Shown: positions 1 through 6,949 of the stretch, piece by piece | Layout: the number at the start of each line of letters is the position of its first letter | How positions within the stretch are numbered: position 1 is the stretch's first letter | DNA from: Acidobacteriota bacterium | Lineage (GTDB): Bacteria > Acidobacteriota > Terriglobia > Versatilivoradales > Versatilivoraceae | Reading direction: 5' to 3' | Length of the DNA stretch: 64,000 nucleotides | NCBI GenBank assembly: GCA_022826755.1 | Contig: JAJDUG010000073.1 | Span: 34,833 to 98,832 of the forward strand | Notes under the pieces: generated by a model | Databases searched by the model: none | What the model saw: only the letters and a program-made list of their open reading frames with translations | What the model was told of the DNA's origin: nothing | Position numbers and translations under genes: made by a program

Positions 1-1
1 G

Positions 2-595
2 GAAGACGAGATTTTCCTGATCAACTTCAACGACCAGGTCTTCCTGGACCAGGAATTCACCCGGAACCTCGACGACCTGACGGATGCCCTGGATCATATC
101 GATGCCCGGGGCGGCACCGCTCTCTTTGACGCCATCTACCTGGCCCTGGAGCACATTCGGGAAGGACAGGAAGAAAAGAAGGCCATACTGGTCATTACCG
201 ATGGCCAGGACCGCGACAGCCGCTACCGGTTCGATACGGTGCTGGAATTTGCCCGGGAGTCCTACGCCAGCATCTACCTGATCGGACTGTTCGACAAACT
301 TTCGGAGCGCACCCGGAGGGTGAAAAAAGCCGCCAAGCTCCTGCAGGAGCTCTCCGTGGAAACGGGGGGAAAGTACTTCTTTCCCGAATCGGTGGACGAG
401 GTGCATGCCATCTGCACCGAGGTGGCGCACGAAATCCGCAACCAGTACACCCTGGGCTACAAGCCCACCAACTTGAGCCGGGACGGAACCTGGAGAGACG
501 TCACCGTCAGAGTGCTGGGAGCTCCCAAGCCCAAGGGCAAGCGAAAGTGGATCGCCAGGACCAAGCGGGGCTACTATGCCCCTACTGAGAGCTAA
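2..595 (+). CDS. VWFA-related domain protein, C-terminal part (5' end outside the window)
   Basis: The frame is open from the second base with no start, so this is the C-terminal 197 residues of a longer protein. It matches the second half of the VWFA-related family abundant in Acidobacteriota: a GGTALFDAI segment (the threonine that contacts the MIDAS metal), an ILVITDGQDRDS strand-loop, a VETGGKYFFP segment, and the family's closing motif RTKRGYYAP. Members are normally secreted; the signal peptide would lie outside the window. The stop codon overlaps the stop of the converging dtd gene. A second family member lies at 3427-4410 and ends in the related KSRKGYYAS. The function of the family is not known to me; ligand or protein binding is inferred from the fold. 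Confidence 0.88.
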   Translation, partial: EDEIFLINFNDQVFLDQEFTRNLDDLTDALDHIDARGGTALFDAIYLALEHIREGQEEKKAILVITDGQDRDSRYRFDTVLEFARESYASIYLIGLFDKLSERTRRVKKAAKLLQELSVETGGKYFFPESVDEVHAICTEVAHEIRNQYTLGYKPTNLSRDGTWRDVTVRVLGAPKPKGKRKWIARTKRGYYAPTES

Positions 596-1041
596 AAGCT
601 CTTGGAACTGTCCAGCAAGAGTGTCACCGGGCCGTCGTTGGTGGACCGAATCCTCATGGTTTCCCGGAAAACACCGGTCCGGACCCTGATCCGCTGCTGC
701 CGGCAGCGTGCCACGAAGGATTGGTAGAGGCGATTGGCGGTTTCCGGGGGCGCCGCCATTGAGAACGAAGGACGCCGTCCCTTGCGGCAGTCGCCGTAGA
801 GCGTGAACTGAGAGACGATCAAGAGGGCCCCGCCGACCTCTTTCAGAGACAGGTTCATCTTCCCGCTGTCATCCTGGAAGATCCTCAACCCCAAGACTTT
901 GCCCACCAGGTAATCGGTGTCGGCCGGACCGTCGCCGTCCTTGACGGCAAGGTAGAGCAGCAATCCCCTGCCGATTTGTCCCACAACCTCCTCGCCGACG
1001 GTCACCGACGCTTCCAGAACTCGCTGAACCACCACACGCAT
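592..1041 (-). CDS. dtd: D-aminoacyl-tRNA deacylase
   Basis: This 149-residue protein has the normal length and motifs of DTD, which hydrolyses D-amino acids from mischarged tRNAs in the cytoplasm. It begins MRVVVQRV, carries the SQFTLYGD active-site motif near residue 78, and has NDGPVTLLLDS near the C-terminus, the conserved GP-containing cross-subunit motif. The frame is open for 29 more codons upstream, but the conserved N-terminus starts at the ATG whose complement is 1039-1041, so I use that start. It is transcribed away from the acyl-CoA mutase genes, and its stop overlaps the stop of the VWFA-related gene. C-terminal residues LLLDSSKSF are slightly longer than in most family members. 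Confidence 0.95.
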   Translation of the reverse strand: MRVVVQRVLEASVTVGEEVVGQIGRGLLLYLAVKDGDGPADTDYLVGKVLGLRIFQDDSGKMNLSLKEVGGALLIVSQFTLYGDCRKGRRPSFSMAAPPETANRLYQSFVARCRQQRIRVRTGVFRETMRIRSTNDGPVTLLLDSSKSF

Positions 1042-1092
1042 CGGCCTACTCCTTTTCCCAGGGGGTACGATAATGGAGCCCCGGCGAAATCG

Positions 1093-1121
1093 TTGACACC
1101 TTCCGGGGCCTCTTTTACTAT
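1093..1121 (+). promoter_or_regulatory. Sigma-70-type promoter of the acyl-CoA mutase genes
   Basis: TTGACA at 1093-1098 and TACTAT at 1116-1121 are separated by exactly 17 bases. Transcription would start near 1128-1130, which places the ATG at 1158 about 30 bases into the message and argues against the TTG at 1131 as the translation start. Confidence 0.7.
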
Positions 1122-1157
1122 CACGCAAACTTGATCCCAGGCAAACGGGGCAACGTC

Positions 1158-2837
1158 ATGGGCAGGACACCGGCCGGTCAGACCCGGCAAGACAAATCGA
1201 GGCGTCGCTGGGAAGAGGAGACGCTCGCCCCTTCATGGAAGCGGTTCCCTCCGAGGTTGCCCGAGTTCACCAGCATCTCGGGACATCCCATCCAGGCTCT
1301 CTACGGTCCCGGCGACCTGGAGGACTTCGACCCCGAACAGGAGCTGGGGTTCCCCGGAGAACCGCCCTACACCCGGGGCATTCATCCCGGCATGTACCGC
1401 GGCCGGCTCTGGACCATGCGGCAATTCAGCGGCTTCGGTACCGCCCGAGACACCAACCGGCGCTTTCTTTACCTGCTCCAGCAGGGACAAACCGGCCTTT
1501 CGGTCGCCTTTGACCTGCCCACTCTCATGGGTCTCGACTCGGACCACCCGACAGCTTCGGGTGAGATCGGCAAGTGCGGCGTCGCCGTCGATACCCTGGC
1601 GGACATGGAAGTCCTCTTCAGGGACATCGACCTGGAAGCCATCAGCACGTCCATGACCATCAATTGCCCGGCTGCCGTCATCTGGGCCATGTTTCTGGCT
1701 CATGCCGAAAAAAGCGGCTGTAGCTGGGCCAAGCTGCGGGGCACCCTTCAGAATGACATCTTGAAGGAATACATTGCCCAAAAGGAGTGGATCTACCCTC
1801 CCCACCCCTCCATGCGGCTGGTTACCGACACCATCGCCTTCGCAACCCAAAACGTCCCCCAGTGGAACAGCGTCTCGATCAGCGGCTACCACATCCGAGA
1901 AGCCGGTTCCACGGCCCTGCAGGAGTTGGCCTTCACCTTGCGCGACGGCATCGAGTACGTGGAAGCAGCCATTCGGGGTGGACTGCAGGTTGACGATTTC
2001 GCGCCCCGGCTTTCCTTCTTCTTCAATGCCCACAACGATTTTTTCGAAGAAATCGCCAAGTATCGAGCCGCCCGCAAAGTGTGGTACCGGGTGATGAAAG
2101 AGCGCTTTCGCTGTAGAGACCCGCGATCCTGCGTGCTTCGATTCCATGCCCAGACGGCGGGGTGTTCCCTGACGGCTCAACAGCCCCACAACAACATCGT
2201 TCGCACCGCCATCCAGGCCTTGGCAGCCATCCTGGGCGGAACTCAGTCCCTGCACACCAACTCCATGGATGAAACCTACGCCTTGCCCACCGAGCGGGCC
2301 GCCACCATCGCTCTCAGAAGCCAGCAGATCCTGGCCACCGAAAGCGAAGTGGCAAACACGGTCGACCCCCTGGCCGGATCCTATTTCGTCGAAAAGCTGA
2401 CCCTTGAACTGGAGAAAGGCTGCTGGGACTATTTCGAGAAAATCGACGCCATGGGCGGAATGGTAGCGGCCATTGAGCGCTGCTATCCGCAGAAAGAAAT
2501 TCTCGACGCCGCCTACCGCTATCAACAGTCGGTGGAACGGGGTGAGAAGGTCATTGTGGGGGTGAATCGGTTCGTCGCCGATGAGGAACAGCCGATCGAC
2601 ACCCTCGCCATCGAGTCCGGGGTAGCCGACAAGCAACTCGAAAGCCTCCACCGTGTCAAGAGCAGCCGCGACGGTCTGGCCGTGCAACGGTCACTGGCGG
2701 AACTGCGCCGGGCTGCCGGCACCGAACGGAACCTCATGCCTTTCCTTCTCTCCTGTGTCAAGGCCTACGCGACCCTGGGAGAAGTCTGCGAGGAGTTGAA
2801 ACAGGTGTTCGGCGCTTATGAGGAGCCGGTCTTCTAG
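1158..2837 (+). CDS. icmA: B12-dependent acyl-CoA mutase, large (substrate-binding) subunit, isobutyryl-CoA mutase type
   Basis: This 559-residue protein is the TIM-barrel chain of a two-part coenzyme-B12 acyl-CoA mutase, with motifs such as [33 protein letters not shown] and [13 protein letters not shown]. The residues that hold the substrate carboxylate in methylmalonyl-CoA mutase (Tyr89 and Arg207 in Propionibacterium) are here Phe90 and Gln208, with the same 118-residue spacing. Phe/Gln is the published signature of isobutyryl-CoA mutase, and 559 aa also fits IcmA (about 566). The start is ATG 1158, placed by the promoter at 1093-1121; a TTG at 1131 is an in-frame alternative. The partner B12-binding subunit starts 56 bases downstream. 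It probably interconverts isobutyryl-CoA and n-butyryl-CoA. Most pipelines would label it methylmalonyl-CoA mutase, and substrate must be measured to decide. Confidence 0.85.
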   Translation: MGRTPAGQTRQDKSRRRWEEETLAPSWKRFPPRLPEFTSISGHPIQALYGPGDLEDFDPEQELGFPGEPPYTRGIHPGMYRGRLWTMRQFSGFGTARDTNRRFLYLLQQGQTGLSVAFDLPTLMGLDSDHPTASGEIGKCGVAVDTLADMEVLFRDIDLEAISTSMTINCPAAVIWAMFLAHAEKSGCSWAKLRGTLQNDILKEYIAQKEWIYPPHPSMRLVTDTIAFATQNVPQWNSVSISGYHIREAGSTALQELAFTLRDGIEYVEAAIRGGLQVDDFAPRLSFFFNAHNDFFEEIAKYRAARKVWYRVMKERFRCRDPRSCVLRFHAQTAGCSLTAQQPHNNIVRTAIQALAAILGGTQSLHTNSMDETYALPTERAATIALRSQQILATESEVANTVDPLAGSYFVEKLTLELEKGCWDYFEKIDAMGGMVAAIERCYPQKEILDAAYRYQQSVERGEKVIVGVNRFVADEEQPIDTLAIESGVADKQLESLHRVKSSRDGLAVQRSLAELRRAAGTERNLMPFLLSCVKAYATLGEVCEELKQVFGAYEEPVF

Positions 2838-2893
2838 TTCGCAGCGGGTGTCGCCGGCAGGCGAGATGCAGATGTTTGAGCACAATCCCAGCC

Positions 2894-3301
2894 ATGAGTG
2901 AGAAACCCATCCGAGTCCTGGTGGCCAAGCCCGGCCTGGACGGTCACGACCGCGGCGCCAAGATCATCGCCCGGGCGCTTCGAGACGCCGGGATGGAAGT
3001 GATCTACAGCGGTCTGCGCCAGTCTCCCGAGCAGATCGTCAACGCAGCCCTGCAGGAGGACGTGAACTGCATCGGACTCTCCATTCTCTCGGGCGCCCAC
3101 AATGTCATTCTTCCCCGAATCACCGAGCTGTTGCGGGAAAAGAAGCTGGACGACGTGCTGGTGGTTGCCGGAGGCATTATTCCCGATCAGGACATCCCCA
3201 AGCTGAAGGCGTGCGGAATCTCTGAAATCTTCCTGCCCGGAACCTCTACCCGGACCATCATCAAGTACATCCTTGAAAACACCCGGGCAGCCCCGGTTTA
3301 G
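2894..3301 (+). CDS. icmB: B12-binding small subunit of acyl-CoA mutase
   Basis: This 135-residue Rossmann-like domain binds cobalamin base-off/His-on. [13 protein letters not shown] near residues 14-26 contains the DxHxxG motif, with His18 as the cobalt ligand; the LSGAH loop and the [12 protein letters not shown] segment line the nucleotide-tail tunnel. Its length is that of IcmB or a free MCM small subunit. The ATG at 2894 is preferred over the TTG at 2876 because the family's N-terminus begins a few residues before the first strand (IRVLVAKPG). It follows the large subunit by 56 bases on the same strand, so the two are probably cotranscribed and form the holoenzyme. No MeaB-like chaperone GTPase is present nearby. 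Confidence 0.92.
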   Translation: MSEKPIRVLVAKPGLDGHDRGAKIIARALRDAGMEVIYSGLRQSPEQIVNAALQEDVNCIGLSILSGAHNVILPRITELLREKKLDDVLVVAGGIIPDQDIPKLKACGISEIFLPGTSTRTIIKYILENTRAAPV

Positions 3302-3426
3302 AACTGCAGTGGTTAGTGCAGAACAGCAACTTTCTTCCCGGCTCCGCCATCACACCCCAGGGGTTGACCCCCGGAATTCGGGTGGGTAGAATCCCGGCTA
3401 TGGCGTCAGGCAGGAGGTTTCCAGCG

Positions 3427-4410
3427 ATGAAGATGGATGGGCAGGCAGGCAGGTTGCTGTTTTTCATGGCAGTGTTTCTCTTGGGTGCATCCGTCACCGC
3501 GGACCGGATCTGCGCGCAGACCACCCCGGTCAATCCGACACTCAAGAAGAAGATCCGGGCCGACATCGATAACCTGGTGGTGAACGTTGAACTCGTCAAC
3601 GTCCTGTTCACCGTCACCGATCGCAAGGGACGCCTGATCACCGATCTGCAAAGGCCCAACTTCAAGTTGTACGAAGACAACGAACTGCAGGAAATTACCA
3701 ATTTTTCTCGCGAAACCGATCTTCCACTGACCATTGCCGTTCTGATCGACACCAGCACCAGCATCACCGACCGGTTCAAGTTCGAGCAGGAGGCGGCTAT
3801 CGAGTTTCTTTTCCAGACCCTGAGGCCCCGCAAGGACAAGGCTCTGCTGATCACATTCGACTCTGCCATTGAACTGGTTCAGGACTTCACCGACGATCCC
3901 CAATTGCTGGCGCGGTCCATCCGGCGCATACGACCCGGAGGAGGAACCAAGCTGCTGGACAGCATCTTCCTCACTTGCCAGGAAAAGCTGAAAGCCGAAC
4001 CGGGCAGCACCAGAAAGATCATCATCCTCATCAGCGACGGAGACGACAACCTCAGCATACAAAACCTGGCCTCAACCCTGGAGATGGTCCACCGTTCGGA
4101 TGTCTCGATCTATGCCGTCAGCACCAACTCCAGCGGTTTCTTCAGCATCAAGGCGCCCAAGTCCGACAAGCTCCTCCGGCGCCTGGCGCGGGAAACGGGA
4201 GGGCGAGCCTTCTTCCCCTTCAAATCGGAGGAGCTAAGCCAAAGCTTCGCCAATATCGGAACCGAACTTCGCAGCCAGTACTCTCTCGCCTATCGATCCT
4301 CGAATTCCGCACGGGACGGCTCATTTCGCTCCATCAAGATCAAGACGGACCGCAAGAGGCTGAAGGTGAAATCCCGCAAGGGGTACTACGCCTCCCGGAG
4401 TTCCAGCTAG
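3427..4410 (+). CDS. Secreted VWFA-related domain protein
   Basis: This 327-residue protein has a Sec signal peptide (Lys/Arg start, LLFFMAVFLLGASVTA core, cleavage near ADRICAQ). It is followed by a short beta-rich N-terminal domain (VNVLFTVTDRKGRL) and a VWA domain with an intact MIDAS motif DTSTS in AVLIDTSTSITD and the GGGTKLLDSI threonine. It ends in the family's closing motif KSRKGYYAS. The ATG at 3427 has AGGAGG at 3412-3417, nine bases upstream; an earlier in-frame codon at 3316 would place untypical sequence before the signal peptide. It is a paralogue of the truncated gene at the window's left edge. The role is unknown; extracellular metal-dependent binding is inferred from the fold. 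Confidence 0.9.
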   Translation: MKMDGQAGRLLFFMAVFLLGASVTADRICAQTTPVNPTLKKKIRADIDNLVVNVELVNVLFTVTDRKGRLITDLQRPNFKLYEDNELQEITNFSRETDLPLTIAVLIDTSTSITDRFKFEQEAAIEFLFQTLRPRKDKALLITFDSAIELVQDFTDDPQLLARSIRRIRPGGGTKLLDSIFLTCQEKLKAEPGSTRKIIILISDGDDNLSIQNLASTLEMVHRSDVSIYAVSTNSSGFFSIKAPKSDKLLRRLARETGGRAFFPFKSEELSQSFANIGTELRSQYSLAYRSSNSARDGSFRSIKIKTDRKRLKVKSRKGYYASRSSS

Positions 4411-4634
4411 ATTGGACTCCTGACCGGGTCTCACCCGTTTCTCTTCACCTTTCCCCACAGGACCGACCTCAGGCCGGCGGCGTGTTCCGAAGACTTGGGG
4501 TCAACCCGGGCTAGCTTGCGCCTCTCCCGGGAACCTGCTATGTTGCAATCCCCTGTCAACTCATCCAGATCTCCCTCGAACAGGCGCTTGAGACCGAGTT
4601 CCGGTTTCGATCTCACTCAGAACGCAAAGGGCCC

Positions 4635-6146
4635 ATGAGCGGTTTCAGCCTGGTGGATTGGAGCATCATCATTGCCTACCTGGTCGCCACCATGGCAGCC
4701 GGCCTGGCCATGCGCCGCTACGTCGGCAGAGTCGAGGACTTCATCCTGGCCGGGCGTGGCATGGATGTCTACTTGGGAGTAGCCTCCCTGGCGGCAACCG
4801 AGTTCGGCATCATCACCGCCATGTACACGGCCGAGCTTGGATACAAGAACGGCTTCGCGGGCGCCACCCCCGGGATCCTGATGGCTGCCGCGATGCTGGT
4901 GGTCGGGCTCACCGGTTTCGTCATCAAGCCTCTGCGGGACTCGGAGGCCTACACCATTCCCGAATTGCTGGACCGACGGTTTGGCCCGCGCGTGCGCTGG
5001 CTGGCCGGCCTGGTGATCGTCCTGGGGGGCGTTCTCAACATGGGGGTCTTCTTTCGAGCCGGAGGCGAGTTTCTGGTGATCATGACCGGAATCCCGCAGA
5101 GCTATCTGGAAATCACCATGACGGTTCTGGTGATTCTGGTTCTGATCTACACGGTGCTGGGAGGAATGATCTCGGTCCTGATCACGGACTACCTGCAGTT
5201 TCTGGTGATGGGCATAGGGCTGGTCGCCGTATCCTTGCTGGTGGCGGTCCAGGTGGGATGGGAGCAGGTGGTGTCGGCCGTTGAAAGAGAGCACGGGTCG
5301 GGAGGTTTCAACCCCTTTACCAGCGCGGGAATGGGTCCGGCCTACGTTGCCTGGCAGACCCTCAATCAACTGGCTGTAGTCGTCACCTGGCAGACCGTGA
5401 TTCAGCGGGTTCTCTCGGCCCGCGACAGTCGGACGGCCCGACGGGTGTATACCCGGACCAGCTTCTACTTCGTGGGGCGCTTCCTGATCCCTGCCTTTTG
5501 GGGTATGGCCGCCCTGGCCGTGCTGGGAGCCGACCATCCCCCGTCGGCCTCAATGCAGGCCATGCCCACTTTTCTGTCCTCTCTGCTCCCTTCGGGACTG
5601 GTGGGACTGGTGATCGCGGCCATGCTGGCCGCCGAGATGTCGACCGATTCCAGCTATCTGTTGACCTGGAGCAGCATTCTCTACAACGACCTGATCTGCT
5701 CTGTCCGCCGGCAACCCTTCAGTGAGAAATCGGGACTGCTCCTGAACCGGTGCATCGTGCTGGGCATCGCCGGATTCCTGATGCTCTATGGGCTCTGGTA
5801 TCAGCCTCCCGGAAGAGTCTGGGACTACTTGTCCATTACGGCCAACATCTACCTGTCCAGTATCTTCGTGCTGCTGGTGGCCTGTTGTTACTGGAAGGGC
5901 GCGCGCGCCGCGGGGGGAATCGGAGCCATCGTAGGGGGAGCGCTTCCCCCGCTGGCGTTCCTGCTGCTCAGCCAAGTCCGGCTTCCGGCGGTTGAAGGCA
6001 GCCATCCCTTCGCCCTCTGGTCAACAATCGCGCAGTGGCTGAGCCGAAGCGAAGTCAGCGGCTTGCTCTCCTTTGCCTTTGCCGCCGGCGGCATGATTCT
6101 GGGATCGTGGTTGGCACGCAGAAGGGAAAGAAACCAGCTTGCTTGA
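4635..6146 (+). CDS. Sodium:solute symporter (SSS family)
   Basis: This 503-residue polytopic membrane protein has about 13 hydrophobic segments in the SSS (SLC5-like) arrangement. The N-terminal part has GRGMDVYLGVASLAATEFG, the position of the unwound first helix of this fold, and a later helix has AAEMSTDSSYLLTWSSI, the region that provides the Na2 site serines. It therefore imports a solute with sodium; the substrate cannot be read from the sequence. AAAGG lies a few bases before the ATG. A 46-aa membrane ORF begins four bases after its stop and may be an accessory subunit. The 224 bases before it hold no recognisable gene. Confidence 0.9.
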   Translation: MSGFSLVDWSIIIAYLVATMAAGLAMRRYVGRVEDFILAGRGMDVYLGVASLAATEFGIITAMYTAELGYKNGFAGATPGILMAAAMLVVGLTGFVIKPLRDSEAYTIPELLDRRFGPRVRWLAGLVIVLGGVLNMGVFFRAGGEFLVIMTGIPQSYLEITMTVLVILVLIYTVLGGMISVLITDYLQFLVMGIGLVAVSLLVAVQVGWEQVVSAVEREHGSGGFNPFTSAGMGPAYVAWQTLNQLAVVVTWQTVIQRVLSARDSRTARRVYTRTSFYFVGRFLIPAFWGMAALAVLGADHPPSASMQAMPTFLSSLLPSGLVGLVIAAMLAAEMSTDSSYLLTWSSILYNDLICSVRRQPFSEKSGLLLNRCIVLGIAGFLMLYGLWYQPPGRVWDYLSITANIYLSSIFVLLVACCYWKGARAAGGIGAIVGGALPPLAFLLLSQVRLPAVEGSHPFALWSTIAQWLSRSEVSGLLSFAFAAGGMILGSWLARRRERNQLA

Positions 6147-6150
6147 ACTC

Positions 6151-6291
6151 ATGCTTCCCTCTCATCCCTTTTGGTTTTGTCTGACCTGGCTCTGTATCCT
6201 GTGGTATGGATTCCTGGTGCTCTACGTCGGTTGGAAGGGGTTGGGCGATATCCGTCGGCTGATTGCCAATCTGAAGAACAGGAACAGGTAG
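6151..6291 (+). CDS. 46-aa single-pass membrane protein, probable symporter accessory peptide
   Basis: An ATG at 6151 opens a 46-codon frame ending TAG at 6289-6291. The product is MLPSHPFWFCLTWLCILWYG at the start, then a continuing hydrophobic helix, GWKGLGDIRRLI and a basic asparagine-rich tail, so it looks like one transmembrane helix with a cytoplasmic positive end. It starts four bases after the symporter stop and ends four bases before the next gene, so all three are likely translated from one message. Small single-helix partners are known beside several SSS transporters, and I infer that role here. It is too short for usual gene-finding cut-offs. Confidence 0.7.
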   Translation: MLPSHPFWFCLTWLCILWYGFLVLYVGWKGLGDIRRLIANLKNRNR

Positions 6292-6295
6292 CATC

Positions 6296-6712
6296 TTGGA
6301 AATCCGGTTGGGATGGCTGTGCGGCATCGCACTCGCCCTTCCCTGTTTGGTGGCTTCGGCGAGCTGCCGGTGGCAAGCCTCCCAGGCCGGGAACGAGTCG
6401 GAACCACTCGTCCGACAGGAGCAGACTCCGTTACCGTCCAATTCGCTTGCACCGGACGACCGACTGGACATCAATTCCGCCGGGCCCCGAGAATTGGAAT
6501 CGCTGCCGGGGATCGGGCCCGTGCTGGCTCGACGAATCGTGGAGTTTCGGACCAAGAATCCCCCGTTCCGGAGAGTCGAGGAAATCCTGATCGTCCGGGG
6601 AATCGGCCGGCGCAAGTTCGAGGCCCTGCGCGATCGGATTCGAGTGGGAGCTCCCACCGGCCCGGCCGGAGCAGCTTTGCCTGCAACAAACGACAACGAC
6701 AAAAAAGAGTAA
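6296..6712 (+). CDS. Helix-hairpin-helix (ComEA-like) exported protein
   Basis: This 138-residue protein has a hydrophobic N-terminus (LGWLCGIALALPCLVASAS) that looks like a signal peptide or membrane anchor. The C-terminal 65 residues form two helix-hairpin-helix motifs: LDINSAGPRELESLPGIGPV and VEEILIVRGIGRRKFEALR. This is the ComEA/competence-type DNA-binding arrangement, in which the domain sits outside the membrane and binds double-stranded DNA. No in-frame ATG precedes the domain; the start is a TTG at 6296, close behind the small membrane ORF, with only a weak ribosome site. A role in DNA uptake is possible (dprA lies at 44.6 kb), but no other competence gene is adjacent. Confidence 0.8.
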   Translation: MEIRLGWLCGIALALPCLVASASCRWQASQAGNESEPLVRQEQTPLPSNSLAPDDRLDINSAGPRELESLPGIGPVLARRIVEFRTKNPPFRRVEEILIVRGIGRRKFEALRDRIRVGAPTGPAGAALPATNDNDKKE

Positions 6713-6880
6713 TCCACCAAGGGCCACCAGGGCGCTGAGACGAACCGGACGGGATAGCAAGGTAACGAAGGCAGGAAAGATGTCCACCAAGGAAAACGAC
6801 GAACCACAAATGGACACGAACGAACACCAATCATTTGTGTCTATTCATGTTCATTCGTGGTTCGTCTTTATTGCCGACCA
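6713..6880 (+). repeat. Dispersed TTCGTGG-family repeat with internal inverted arms
   Basis: The segment after the stop at 6712 (from about 6718) resembles 58556-58615 base for base over about 60 bases (GGGCCACCA, GGCGCTGAG, AACGAAGGCAGG blocks). Within it GACGAACCAC at 6798-6807 is the exact reverse complement of GTGGTTCGTC at 6857-6866, and flanking bases continue the match imperfectly, so the transcript could fold into a long hairpin. A related sequence occurs at 20255-20350. No coding capacity is evident. Confidence 0.75.
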
Positions 6881-6932
6881 CCTGTTTCACCACTTGAATG
6901 ATCCGCCCCGTTGTCTGGGGCGGGGGCAGGAC
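6878..6932 (+). repeat. Partial third copy of the 220-bp repeat's end, with GC hairpin
   Basis: The sequence from CACCTGTTTCACC through GAATGATCCGCCCC matches the end of the inverted repeats at 42780-43002 and 51785-52001. It contains CCGCCCC at 6903-6909 and GGGGCGG at 6917-6923, a 7-bp stem with a 7-base loop, 27 bases before the helicase start codon. Confidence 0.6.
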
Positions 6933-6949
6933 TTTCCGGAAGGCTCCAG

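Noticed and set aside
588..602. AGAGCT-AAA-AGCTCT hairpin at the meeting stops of the VWFA-related gene and dtd, as a bidirectional terminator
   Set aside because: The stem is only 6 bp with mixed pairs and no T-run follows on either strand.
1233..2687. A 484-codon minus-strand frame opposite icmA
   Set aside because: It is a shadow of a strongly conserved enzyme, without domain similarity.
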